Below, piece by piece: positions 34,451 to 47,315 of a DNA stretch of 64,000 bases. A model generated the notes under the pieces. The model was not told the origin of the DNA. It worked only from the letters and a program-made list of their open reading frames with translations, and ran no database searches. Source of the DNA: Epiperipatus broadwayi (taxonomy: Eukaryota > Onychophora > Udeonychophora > Euonychophora > Peripatidae); the NCBI GenBank assembly GCA_028023455.1, contig JAQFVV010000049.1, forward strand, positions 3,750,649 to 3,814,648. Direction: 5' to 3'. Position numbers and translations under genes: made by a program. How positions within the stretch are numbered: position 1 is the stretch's first letter; every line of letters starts with the position of its first letter.

Positions 34451-37400
34451 CAGGAAGCTGCTCTTGGTTTCTCATATACTGCATTAGCTAAAAATTGAAT
34501 GATTGTTATTAGTTTATATATGATTTCAAAAGTTATATTCACATAGGGAGACATGGATTTATTAATCACATGGTTATTCAATATCGTTTTGCTCAGTCAG
34601 GATTGTATACTGCAAAAAATTTAAAAAATGTTTTGTTGATTCATGAATTGGAATCTTATAAAATGAAATTTTTCTTAATACTATAAGCTAAAAAACAACT
34701 GTTTTAGTAATATATTATTTGTACATAATTTGTTGAAATAAAATAAATGGTCAAAGAGTGCAAGGCTTAGAGTTCATAAGTTTAAGCACCAGAAATGACA
34801 GCTCTGTGACCATGATTCATGACCATAAGTCTACCATTCTATTGCTGTGCTAAATTCACACTATATATATATTGAATGATATCAATATCTTTTATAATGT
34901 AAAAATGCTAAACGTACAGGTTAAATGTAATTTTTTTTTTTACATATTCAAAAGATTTAGATATTTCCAGATTCAAAATATGGTATATACAGTTGATATT
35001 GAAAATTATAATAACATGAATTCAGTGATAAATTGTAAACAAAAGTTACATTTATAATTGTGCAGATTCGGGAGAAAATGAAAATGTAGATAAAACTTTA
35101 ATAATAGTATAATCAGATGAAATAAACTTACGGTTTTTGATGGTAATTAATATCTATATCAATATTATTTTAAAGCATTAAAAGATAGTGTAATTTTTTG
35201 ACTGCACACACACCAAAAAACATTCAAACTATATACATTATCAATTATTTGTAACACAACAAAATATGTTTTTCCTTCTCAGAAATTAATCAATTTTTTA
35301 AATGTACTTTTAATTTGAAGAAGAAATTGCAATGTTACAAGAAACAAAAAAAAACCCATTTAATTAACAGTTTTTACTCCAGAATACACATAAAAAAATA
35401 AATATTCAATTAATCCGTTTTTATTTTATAATTTATTATGTTATTTTTATATAAAATTTAACCTTATTGCATATATATGTGTGTGTGTGTGTGTGTTCAG
35501 CAACATAAACTATTAATAGCCATAATGATAACTTAAATTTATGATTTTCACAACTTTTTTTAAAAAAGCAAACTTTTCCAGAGATATAATGTTTGATGGA
35601 AAGAGTCTCATCAGATGATTCAGATATTATTTGATTACAAAAAAAAATTCAAGCATTTGCTTATAAAAATAAATAAATAACAAGCAACATTTTCCAAATG
35701 ATAAAATATTGAACATTTAAATATTAATTAAACTTAATCAAATATTTATTAAATAAGAAATTATTAAATTTCATATATTTTTCATATAAAACTTATATTT
35801 TATATCTTTGACAAAAATAGTTGTTAAGTGTTATATGGAAAATTAGACATTATTAACTAGGCTTAAAATGTGTGATTAATTTGTCATATATCTAGATTTT
35901 TATATGAGTAGCATTAATAGTAATTTTTGAACAAACTGTAAAACTCCAATATCAACTATGTTTTATTCCAAGATCCACTCATGTACAACATATATATAAT
36001 AACCACATTTTGTTGATAAGCTTTGATTACAATAGACTACAAATTGTTTATTGAATCACACATGTATAATAACTTTTTAACATGCACATACACACATATA
36101 TATAATAGATATGATTTTTAATGTATATAGTATGCATATGTAAATTAAGATTATAGTGTAAACAAAGTTAAAAAATTAATACAAGCAGTTATTAATAATA
36201 AAAGAATAGATCTTGTTTACAGATTGTGTATCAATTCATGTGCATTCGTTAAAAAAATAACAGCAAACTTGCTGTACCATATTTTTATTTTTTTCAAATA
36301 AAATGAATTGTGAAATATCAAACTTTCATGCCAATAAAATATTCTCCATGCAATATTCTTTTTCTTCAAAATATTTTTTTTCTTCTATTGAAATGAAATA
36401 GCAGTCTCCTTATTAGTAGACTATAGTCTCTCTGTTTGATTTTTTTTAAAAAAAGTCTCTATAAACTTTGCAATATATACAGTCATCCCTATCTGCCAAT
36501 TATCCATTTCAGACTCTCATTTAAATTCTTCAAACTTTAAAATTTCTGAGATGAATGATTTACTTTTTTTTTTCTGTCACTATTAAATATATTATTTTCT
36601 TTTTGTTACTTTTACCTAATTATCGAATGACACAAATTATTTCAGTTTTTGACCAATTACCCCCCCCCCCCAGTGAATTTTTTGTAAGTATTATAAGTTA
36701 AAATGCATGTAAATTGTATATTTTATTATGTATAATTTTCACTGAAAAATTTGTGTTAAAAGGCAGGAAATTCAAAATTCCTGCTCTTATAATAGATATA
36801 AGGCCCACTCTGACATGTTCACCATTGTCTGTTGCCAAGGCTGTAAAATGTTCAGAATTTTATGACACTGTGATTCCAATGACCCAAAAACATGTTTATT
36901 TGCAAATTTATTATGGTTTTAGATAAGTTTTTTAAAATAATTTACACTATATTTATTAGATATCAAGAAATATAAGTTTTTATTAATAACTTATTTTGAC
37001 TTGAAATACTTTATTTGCAAAAATATGTTATATTAGCAGCTAATGTGAATATGGCCTGAAGCAATTTACAAGCTTAGTTTTTATGTAAGCAATCTTCTTA
37101 AAACATAGGAGTATGAAAAATATGCAGTTTTGCAATAAATATTCAAAAAAATTTAAACTTTTAAAGCAATTCATTAGATATAAGAGAAATAAATAATTAT
37201 TCATTTGGATGTTTAAAAATAATAAGAATTAAGAAATATTTTGTAGATTCTATAAACTAAAAATAATATTTTTAGAAATGATGACGTCTAAACTCTTTGT
37301 TTTGTTTACATCTCATTTTTTTAATATTTACAGAAACAAAATTTGAATGTTTAAAATTTATTTCAGTAGTAAACAAAAATATCTATCAAATGAAGTCAAA

Positions 37401-38654
37401 TTTATTATTTTCAGATAAGAAATAATCATTTAATCATATATTTTATGTTGATTTATGAGACAAAGAAAAACATCAGAAAATGCTGAAATGTGAATGCATG
37501 TTGGAAAGGTTAAAAATACTTTTAAAATTTTATTAAATTTTGTAAAACTTTTAGTTTTAAATTAGTAAAACATTTTATTACAGGAAATATTGTAAACATC
37601 AAATTTGGAAAGAATAATACAATGAAGACTAAAAATGTATGTGCCATGTAAGCTAAACAAATCATGATTAATAAATGTGTTAGCATATGACACCCCAAAC
37701 TGGAAAAATAGCTTTATTATATTTATGAGTTTTAAAGTTTCACTTTTTGTTTATTTACATTTTTTTGGATACCATATAATTGAATATATATTGAAGTAAT
37801 GTTTATTATAGCTTCATTGTATTTTTATGTAAATAATGGAATAGTTGGCTACATGAAAGTTTACATAAAAATTGAGCACTGGACATGACAGGATTGAGAA
37901 GCACTTGACGAATCTTGAGTTTTAGTATTCCCAACTTCACCACAGCATAACCACAAAGTTGATTGCTGCATTTGTCATCATTGTTATTAGCAGCCACTTG
38001 TAACTTCATGTGAAGATAGAAATATAGAAACTGCAAAGTTAAAGATGTATCTGTAATGATTATTCAAACCAATGCATGATTTATAAATACAAACATAGTA
38101 TTTCATGATGATACATTAGTCAGTTCATTTAAATCTTTCAGTATCATCTTTTACTTCCTTTAAGAAGGGAGATTTAATTTTGAAAGTTTTCAACATCATT
38201 CTTAATTCCAGTTCTCTATTATATTCTATTTATAAAAAAAACAGTGCAAATAATCAATATTGCACTTTATTAAGGTATCTATAAAATAATCATTGTAGTG
38301 TAAATAGGTTGTTCCAAATTGATCACATTTTTAAGAAGCTAATTTCTCTACATGCCCACTCCAGTGAAAATTAGAATTTACAAAAATAGATTCAATAGCA
38401 TGATGATCACAATCTGAAAAACCTACTGATTGTTATTTTGATTTTAATTCATTGTTTTAGAATCTTAGATGGTATCCTTAGATGAAATTTATTGGTGTTA
38501 CATTGATGTGATCTTCATGTATCACATTTCTACAATAATTTGGATAAAATTTTAGCTCATTACAAAATTGTATAAAATCAAAAACATTATATGATTTGGA
38601 TTTAAACCACTAAATATCATATGATCACCATTTTTATGCTTACACAAACTGTTT
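34451..38654. other. AT-rich stretch with no gene; simple repeats
   Basis: About 4.2 kb. A (TG)n run lies near 35479-35496 and a run of twelve C bases at 36660-36671. Short open frames (34872-35057, 36714-36926, 37806-38036 minus) show no family resemblance. No transposon motif recognised. Confidence 0.45.
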
Positions 38655-38800
38655 TCACAGAGACAAAATTCTCCATAAAATAATGCCATTCAGTGCAAGA
38701 CAGTAATCAATGGATGCAGTAAGGTTTGTGCATAAAATCCCTTCCTGCATCCATTGATTACTTTGGATTGCACTGAGTGGTGCTACTGTATGTTTTTGCA
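38655..38800. repeat. Palindromic MITE-like element, copy 1
   Basis: GTAATCAATGGATGCAG (38703) and CTGCATCCATTGATTAC (38745) are exact inverted copies, and the flanking ends CATTCAGTGCAAGACA and TTGCACTGAGTGGTGC extend the pairing outwards. It shares CATTCAGTGCAAG-like ends and a TTGTGCATAAAATCCC string with 39476-39712, so the two form one family. Confidence 0.75.
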
Positions 38801-39475
38801 TAGGTGATGAAAATGATGTTTATTTTAATTTGGAAAAGGCAGCAGCAAGATTTAGGATTCTGGATTGCAGCTAAACATCCATATTGTTCTTATTATTTAA
38901 AAAATAAAGATATTTAATTCTGATTAACAGTCACAAATAAATAAGTATTAAGTAGAAGAATGTTCTCTATGATAGCCTGATAAGATAATCTAAATGACTT
39001 TTATTTACTAATTAAAATTTAAAATTCCCAAAGTAAACCAAAATCTTTATAAAATGTATTCAAAAATATAAATATATTCTGTATATTATATTTTGAATGG
39101 GCAGGCATAATATCACACTAATCACCATCAGTCTACATATCTAGATGTCAAAAAAAAGACATTCAAAAATTTGCTTTTAATTAGTTCAAATTTAAAATTA
39201 TACTATTAAAAACAATGAAAACACAGTCTGAGCTAGTGAACATTCTTGTTAAACATCAGCAACCAAATATTTTAAATGTTATACTAGAGAAAATAACATT
39301 TTCTCTTATTTTGAAATACCATAAAATGAATTAAATTCATAAGACAACTAGTTAATTGAAATATTAACATAAATGTTTATATTTAAATGAATATATCTCA
39401 AATAAATTAATCTAAGTAATATAAAACTCACATTTACTACTCCATCTTCACCAATTATCTATCAATAATAAACTA
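38801..39475. other. AT-rich stretch with no gene between the two family members
   Basis: About 670 bases with nothing recognised. Confidence 0.45.
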
Positions 39476-39712
39476 AAAACAGGCAAAACTCTCCATACAG
39501 TAGTGCCACTCAATACAAGGCAGAGTAATGAATGGATGCCAGAAGGCTTGTGCATAAAATCCCTATCTAGTACCTACTCATCCAATATCCCCAAACTAGT
39601 TTCTAGTTTGTGGCTTTCATCACTGAGGAGCCTTGGATCTGATAGCACTACACCTAGATCTTAGTTCTTGCACTGAGTGGCACTACTATATGGAGAGTTT
39701 TGCCTGGTTTAA
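39476..39712. repeat. Palindromic MITE-like element, copy 2
   Basis: The ends CAGGCAAAACTCTCCATA (39480) and TATGGAGAGTTTTGCCTG (ending 39706) are exact inverted copies; inside, AGTAGTGCCACTCAATACAAG pairs with CTTGCACTGAGTGGCACTACT with few mismatches, giving terminal inverted repeats of about 40 bases. The centre contains GGCTTGTGCATAAAATCCC, shared with copy 1, plus extra sequence not found there. The intact ends suggest it is the better-preserved member. Confidence 0.85.
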
Positions 39713-41053
39713 TAACAGTTATGAGCAAGCATAAGAAATGGTGATCATGTGATGTTTAGTGGTTTAATAATAAACATACCTATAATTTTTCTTGAATTTT
39801 TAAAACCACTCTGAGAATTCCATATATGACTGGAAGTAATATTTTCAACACAGTCCTTGAAAGTATTTTGATATAATAGATAATATTTTATAATAATTAT
39901 TGCAATTGTTTCTATGTTCATTTTACTCTTTATTGTTTATTGGAATTGTAGAGTGGCAAATTCTGGAAATCAAGATCCATGGATTATTCTGTCATTTCCA
40001 ATATTGAAAATTCTTATGAATTAACCATTGGATTAGTGTGTTTATTCTATGTTTATTTTTATAAACTAGAAAAATAAAACACAGCATTGTGTGTTTATAA
40101 ATTCTAGTTAATATGTGCAGAATAGTTCCTTCCACAATATTACAGATACATAAATCACTACATTATTAATCATTAAATGTATATATTGATAAAAATGTTT
40201 GGTGACTTTGAACCAGTTTATTAATTTTATTCTAACTATTCATTCTTCACAATATTTATTAAATTCAATTACTTTATAGTTTTGACTGGCTAGCAGTTTT
40301 TTTTTCAGATTTATAAAAATTCAATAGCATTACAGTTATTTTTTATATATAAACATGCAATAACTTTATGTTGTAATAGTTATATATAAATATATATTAC
40401 ATACATATATAAATTATTAATATTTATATACCATTTTAATACCTATATGTACCATTATATCACCTCAGCCTTTTATTACGTTTCTCAAGAGGATCTGCAG
40501 CTTTTCCATCCTGAAAATTATAGAGAAATGTTTTAATTTCCTTAGTCTGTATTTAATAAGTTAAATTAAAATAATTTATTTTAGGTGTATGACTAATTCA
40601 ATTAAATTATTAGATGTAGTAATAATGCAAATTTAATGAATGGAATTGAGATGTTGAATCTCTCTTGATGATGCACAAAAGTCATAAAATGTTATTTAGG
40701 AAAAGTCTATTTTGTAATTTTGGTAGTACTGTAAGAACAATTTGTATATTGTAAATCTTTCTGAATGTAAAAAATAATAAATGTACAATTATGAAAGATA
40801 ATTTATGCTGAAATGGCATGCGATGTAGATTTTCTAAAATATGCTTTAAAGTTAATGATTATGACATTAGTGGAGGAAAGACATCCAATTAATACTGCTT
40901 TTATTCTCAAAAAAAAAAAAAATTACAAGTGTGATTATGTAAAAAGATAAATCAAAGATGCATTAGTAACTAAACAAACGGAATAATTAGCCATACTTTA
41001 GAAAGTATAGGAAAAAACACGACTTTCTCTGATATATATAATAAAATAAACAT
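39713..41053. other. AT-rich stretch with no gene seen
   Basis: About 1.3 kb with TA-rich tracts near 40340-40420 and an A13-type run near 40909-40921. Nothing else recognised. Confidence 0.45.
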
Positions 41054-41199
41054 TATAATACTAGCCAAAACAATAAAATTTTACTAAAATTCTTACACAA
41101 TCATCGTTTCATTTATTAACAAATAGACCTTCTCAAGTGAAATTCAACTATGATTGTCTAAGAATTTTAGTAAAAGTTTATTGCTTGACTAGTATTATA
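41054..41199. repeat. Palindromic MITE-like element
   Basis: The left arm (ATAATACTAGCCAAAACAAT, then TTTTACTAAAATTCTTACAC) and the right arm (GTCTAAGAATTTTAGTAAAA, then GACTAGTATTAT) are inverted copies of about 50 bases with a loop of about 45. The TTTTACTAAAATTCTTACA core is close to that of the hairpin at 4798-4934. Confidence 0.75.
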
Positions 41200-44100
41200 T
41201 AATGTTGTATAAATTTCTATTTTATTTTTAATTGCTAGTATAGCATTAGACAATATCTAATATATATATGGGTATCATATTGAATAAAAAAATAGCTTTC
41301 TCGTGAATGTGACAGAGCATGACCAAGACTCTTGCCTAATTATTAAACGTTGAAAATATTAACATAAGTATTAATCCTAAAATTAGGATAATATAAAGAC
41401 TATAATATTGGAGTTTTAAGAAAGCGCAATATTAAATGCTTTCAGATAAAAAGATGTGATTAAAAATTTTTCAGGAAAAAAAAAACTTCTGATAGTAACT
41501 TAAATGCTTCTGAATGTGGTTTTCAGAATTGTTGATTGATATTAAGAGTATTGTTTGTAGTTGGATTCCAGTTTTGAATCGATCGTGTTATTAATAAAGG
41601 TAAAAGGCAGAAATTAATCTGAACAGACTGGTTAAATTTGCATTGTCACCAGTTATTAAGCGTTATAGTTTATGCTAGAGCAGAAAATGTAAATAATATT
41701 ATTTTTATTGTAATAAGCTGAATGAATATAAGTGATGAGTTAATTTTAATATTTCTATTCAGGAAACAAAACATCTATAGTTATAAGAGAACTGAGATTA
41801 TTAAAATATATATTTACTGGCTTAGATATTATATGTATATATAAGCATATAAACATGTCATGATTTAAAACCGTTAGGACTCTTCAGAATTTTAGTTTAT
41901 TAGCTAAAAAAAATTAAAGATTCATAATTGCATTTATTTTAGTTTAAATGCCAAGAATTTGTTACGATAATCTTATATACTTCAATAACTAATACTAACA
42001 GATATGGTTAAATCAGAATTCCATTTAGAATTTTATTTTTAGGAATTAAGAAATGAAAAATTCTGAAATCGAAATTATTTTTATATTTATTTGACGTAAG
42101 TAAATTGTACAGATTTTCTTAATAACAGGATTAATTCATAAATAATCCAACATTTTTAAAATTGCATTTGCGTAATATACTCAAATTATCATTTAAGAAC
42201 ATTAAAAAAACATAATAACTAAAAAAAGAGTACATAAAGAGGAAAAATAATTGTACATATTTAATTATAATATTAATCTCATTTAATAACTTAATATTAT
42301 AATAAAATTATTTTTTTAATATTTAAAACTGCTTAAATATTATTAAAAACAAATAGCAGAAGGTTAATCATTATATTTAAATTTAGTTAAATAGACTATA
42401 CTTTATTAATGATCTGTAATACCAATGTTTTAATATCAGTTAGACACAAGTAAAGAGATAGAAATCAGATTATAGATATAGCAGAATACTGAAACATTAA
42501 CCCGTGAAAATTAGATAAATCTCATTTTTGAAAAAAGGTATTATGTTTATTATAGATGATTAGCCACATAGGATTTATGGGTAACATAGTTAGGAGTGAT
42601 AGGAAAAGTTAATTTTAATATTATAGCCTTCAATTGAATAAATATTTTACCATAAATTTATCAACAGAGTATGCATAAATTTTCTTATTCATATATTATT
42701 TCAAATCCAGGAAATTATTAAAAAATACTTATAAATAATAAAAACTAACACCAAATTAATGCATCCAGATTCTAATAAATATCTATCTAAAATATCTTCA
42801 TTATCATCTCTGCTTACCTCTCTCCCCCATTCATCTTATATACAAATTGCTGAAAATTTTAAGATCAGATATTATAGGAATACTTCATATAGCTCACCCA
42901 GCATAAAATTATGAAGTGTTACTATGTGTGATGAATCAAAGAATAGAAAAGAAAGCATTGAAGAATATATCTAAAACCTTGAGAAAGATCATGCAACTTC
43001 TGTACGTGTATAGATATTAACTTTAAAGGACATTTTAAAATCAAAACCTTTTTAGTATTGTTAATTGATATTCTGAGTGTCAAATATAATTTGAGTTAGA
43101 AACATCTCAACAAAAACAGTGTTTTTGGATTATGGAAGATATTCAACCTTATGGTATAGTACAAGCAATGGTCTCAAACCATGACCCTGGTTAACATTAG
43201 CAGAAATAAAAGCATTTATCAAGTAATTATATTCAAATTTTGTAGAAGGAAATTAACAATTACATCTAATATAGTATAATATTTTTAGCAGTTGCAATGC
43301 AAAGATAATCTTATATAAGCATTTACAAATGTAGATTATTGGATAGACAAACAACTATTATCTTGGGTTATCTTATTATAATTTATATGATTAATATTAA
43401 AATTATATTTTTTTTGAAAAGACAAAATTATAAAAGACATGCACACACTTTATATATCTTGATGCACTAAAATTAATATATGAATTTGAAAATTTTAACA
43501 TAATCTGAGTAAATTCATGGATCATACATTTTATAGAATAAAAATATTTATTAATGAAAAGATAACTTTCATCACCTTTTGAAAAATGTTATTTTTTAAT
43601 ATTATATTTTTAATATTATGTCCATCTTACCTAATCTTTTATATTTAGACTACAGTTTAGTGAAATTAAACCAAATGTTTTGTAATTTTACAAATAGAAA
43701 GACTGAATATCCCAGAGAAGTTTTAAAGTATGGCAGCAATAAGTTATCTTTAAAACTTTTAGAATTATTTTTAGGAATATATAGATTTTGGAGTTATGGC
43801 ATTTGATCTTAAAGAAGATTTTATTGATTTAATTTATCAAAATAATGAGGTTAGACAAGACCGAGTAATTACCATGAAATATTTGTATCGATTATAGTAT
43901 TTAATGTTCAAAAAGTTTTGTCTTATATCAGCCAGTAATGGCAACAAAAAATTTAGTAACTTTTAATTTTATCACTTTGAGAATATTACCAATTTAAATT
44001 TATTGATAAATCTATATAAAGATAGAATTAAATTTTGAGACGTGACACAATCACAAATGTGTTGTTAATACATTTAGCAAATTAAAAATATGGTATTTGA

Positions 44101-45869
44101 TAATAGTGATATAAAACTATTGTGATGAAATGATCGGCATACAGAAGTGATATTTACATAATTTGTTTTATGAAATGAGATGTGGACTTGCAAATTAGTG
44201 ACTAACATAAATGCATTAAGAAAAATTATTTTAATAATGCTTTTAATATATGCAAACAAAACCTTAAGATTGATTACTATTTTTTCAATTTATTGAATGT
44301 AAAATTGTAGACTTTTCTATTTTAAATTAGATATGTAAAATCAATCAATAGCAACTGATTTTCTCTACACCACTAAACATGATTAAGGGGACAAACATCA
44401 GTTTATTTATAAAGATTAGAGACACTCGTTATAAAAAGTATACTATCAATAATAAAGTACAAGGGAGAGCTATTAATTGACAAAATGGTTTTTAAAAAAA
44501 ATTATATAGTATAAAAAAAATTAGAAAGACTACATAAAAATAGCTCAAATAAGCCAACTAATAATAGTATGTTTATATATGACTTATTTGTGACTCTTTA
44601 TTTGGCTTGTATATTTATTGCAAAATTCATTTCTAATAATATATGTATTTTTTATTTTTAAAATTGGAATATATATATATATGTTTGTGAATGGTTGTTG
44701 ATATATATATAATAGATTGTGTTTAAATAAAAATATCTGCTTTTATTTATAAAACAGTAAGATGAAAGAATGATATTAATATGATGAAGAAGAAAAAAAA
44801 GTGCTTACAGTTAAAATATAACTAAGATTAATAAAATTTATAGTTATTGACATAATTTATCAAATCTATATAACTATAAAAGGTGTTTCAGTTTAGGCAG
44901 TTTGATAGTAAAATATAAGTTAAGGATAATCACCAAGTTTATAATTGCCATGATTTCAACTTTGAGTCCTAAGTTAATGCTTATAAATGCAAAATCCTGA
45001 AACGATTCTGGAAATGGAGATTATCTTGCCCAATTATCTTATAAGTACTTATTATACAGATTTACAATGAATAAAACTAGATTTGAGAGAGAGTAAATGA
45101 TTTTGTTTGCACTTCAGTAAGCGAAATTTTTTTTAAAAAGCTTCAAAAAAGATGCCTACAATTATAATAAAATTGGGATACAAAATTAAAATTACTGACC
45201 TGATATAGTTTTTTTAAGTAAACAAACAAAATGGCCTGGGTTTAAAATTATAAGGCTAATAATTTAATAGTAAGCATAACTAAAAATGGTTGCCAAATGC
45301 ATCCCTATACTGTTTTCATAAATAAATATAAAAATAATTCACTCCTTCTTTGCGTTTTTTATAATGACTATTAAATTCAATTATTTGATAGTTTTGACAT
45401 TCTAGCTCTAGACTATTATTGCTTTGCTATTTTGTGTTTATTTATCAGAACATACAATACAATAGGCATTGCTCAACCTTTTTACCTATTATCGTTTTAT
45501 CTGTCTTATTATTTAATAACTCTTGCTTTTGTTTAAATAAAAATTCTACTTATTGCTTTAATCAATTCTGTATCTGTTTTTCTACTCATATTTTCATAAA
45601 CTAATATCTATAATGAATGAAATATTCTAGAAAGAAAGATTATATGAATACATTGTAAACAGAAAAAAAAGATTAAACCTGGACCCAGTTTTTAAATATG
45701 TAAAAAGTTTATTAAGATCAGATGGTGGATGTAAGAAAAGAATAAACATTTGAATTTAATCGAATGAATCTTTTAACAATAAATGAGGATTATTGATATC
45801 TAAGAATATAACTCTATATCATAAAAAACTCTTAACTAAATCTAAATCTATAGAACATTGTTTTTATAT
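41200..45869. other. Long AT-rich stretch with no gene seen
   Basis: About 4.7 kb with no recognised domain, transposon motif or large repeat. The open frames present (43618-43806, 44074-44259 minus, 45419-45604) are short and AT-driven. If a host gene lies nearby, this is the kind of sequence expected in an intron or intergenic region. Confidence 0.4.
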
Positions 45870-46401
45870 TGTAATGGAATCTGGTGGCAACTATTATGTG
45901 GCTGGTTGCATCAGAATATGTGACAATTTGGTTTATTCCATTAAAATAGAGGAATAGATCGAATAATTATCAGACTTAGGGTTTTCAGGTAGGATGATAA
46001 TAATAATATGATGGAGTAACTAACCAATAATCATGTCCACTTCTAGTGAAATAGCTCTAATTGCACACATTAAATTTAGACATAATTTAGATTAATTCAT
46101 CTATATTTCAACCTCTTTCAGATTCAACATATGCCTCAGAAATCGAACCCATGGAGAATATTGCAATTAACTCTCTTCAGTGATGAATTTAACTTATGTA
46201 GGAATTATGATTTTCTTATATATATACACGTGTGTGTGTGTGCTCTGCGCACAGATAATGAAGCTATTCAATGTACTAAAATTATCAAATTTTACCACCA
46301 AGTGCTTTCGAGACAGTTTATAGTCCCATATTCATGGCGACTTGTATTTGATTAATAACTATAATATTAATGCAAATTTTATGCAAATTCATATGCAGAT
46401 G

Positions 46402-47145
46402 TTACATGGACCATTTTCGAGACAGAGAAAAGCAGGCCTCTCTTCTGTTGATTGCTGCTGGGTCACCCACAATGTAGTAAGATTCCCTGACTTTACGTTT
46501 GATATTGTTTGTTTCAGAGCAAATGACATTGGCTGTGGTGGGTAGAAAAGCATGGCCAGTGGCTCTCTCATGCTCAATGAAAACCGAATTACCTTCAAGC
46601 TTTGTTTTAGTTCTGTTATAAAGATATCTGTGTTTAGATACTCTGGTGGCAATGTTAGTTTTAGTCTCTCCATAATATGTTGTCATACAATTTCTTTGGG
46701 GGAAGGTGATTTTGTACACAACTTGAGGGGTTAGTTCAAATTTGATCCTGTCTTTGGTGTTATTGATCAGTCTATTGGTATTAGGAGGTGAGCAGAAAGT
46801 GACTTCAAAGTCACTTGAAAATTTATTAATAAGCCTTTTGGCTGTTGAGTGGATGTATGGGATTAGGATTCTCGGTTTGCTTTCTTTCTTGTAATTATGG
46901 TTTATTTTATAGAAGAATTTGTTGACTTTTCTGTTAATGTATGATTGAGTGTGTCCTATTTTTCTTAAATCTGTCATATAAGTGATAAGGTTATTTCTTT
47001 TATCTACCTCATATTTGCACAAATTATGGTTTTTAAATATAAATGAAGAGAGGGCTGCGAGTTTGTGGGAACGAGGCGCGTAAGAATTAGATGTGTCAGA
47101 CCCCGTACTTCCAAAGGTATAACTACCATTCAGTAGTCCAGCCAA
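46402..47145 (-). pseudogene. Penelope-like polyprotein C-terminus with GIY-YIG endonuclease
   Basis: This 247-codon open stretch is the C-terminal part of a Penelope-type protein. Residues about 10-45 (YTFGSTGSDTSNSYAPRSHK) continue the polymerase end after a frameshift. A linker follows, then a GIY-YIG type nuclease: VVYKITF and TTYYGETKTNIATRVSKHR (about residues 142-172) hold the paired Tyr/Gly motifs and the catalytic Arg; VFIEHERATGHAF follows, then VRESYYI with the metal-binding Glu (about 220) and INRREA with the conserved Asn (about 232). The first motif reads VYK-I rather than a canonical GIY, as is common in this family. The endonuclease domain is uninterrupted, but without the full polymerase the element is not autonomous. 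It would nick target DNA to prime reverse transcription. Confidence 0.85.
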
Positions 47146-47315
47146 TCTATATTTTTACTGACACATATGTCGAGGTATTTAACCAGATTATCTTGGTTTT
47201 CCCAAGTTGTAGTAAAAATAAGCTTGGTTTTATTCTGGAGGCTGTTGTGAAGATTAGTAATGGTGTCTTCTGGGGCTGCAATAAATGTATCATCAATGTA
47301 ATGTGCGTATATCAT
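47130..47315 (-). pseudogene. Penelope-like reverse transcriptase fragment
   Basis: IYAHYIDDTFIAAPEDTITN carries the YIDD catalytic box of the reverse transcriptase, followed by LVKYLDICVSKN, the conserved block after it. The frame ends at a stop just where the endonuclease frame (46402-47145) takes over, so a frameshift near 47130-47145 separates them. Everything upstream of the YIDD box is missing. Confidence 0.85.

Noticed and set aside
41200-45869. Host exons in the long unannotated stretch
   Set aside because: No frame longer than about 60 codons shows a domain, and I could not support splice sites with matching reading frames.
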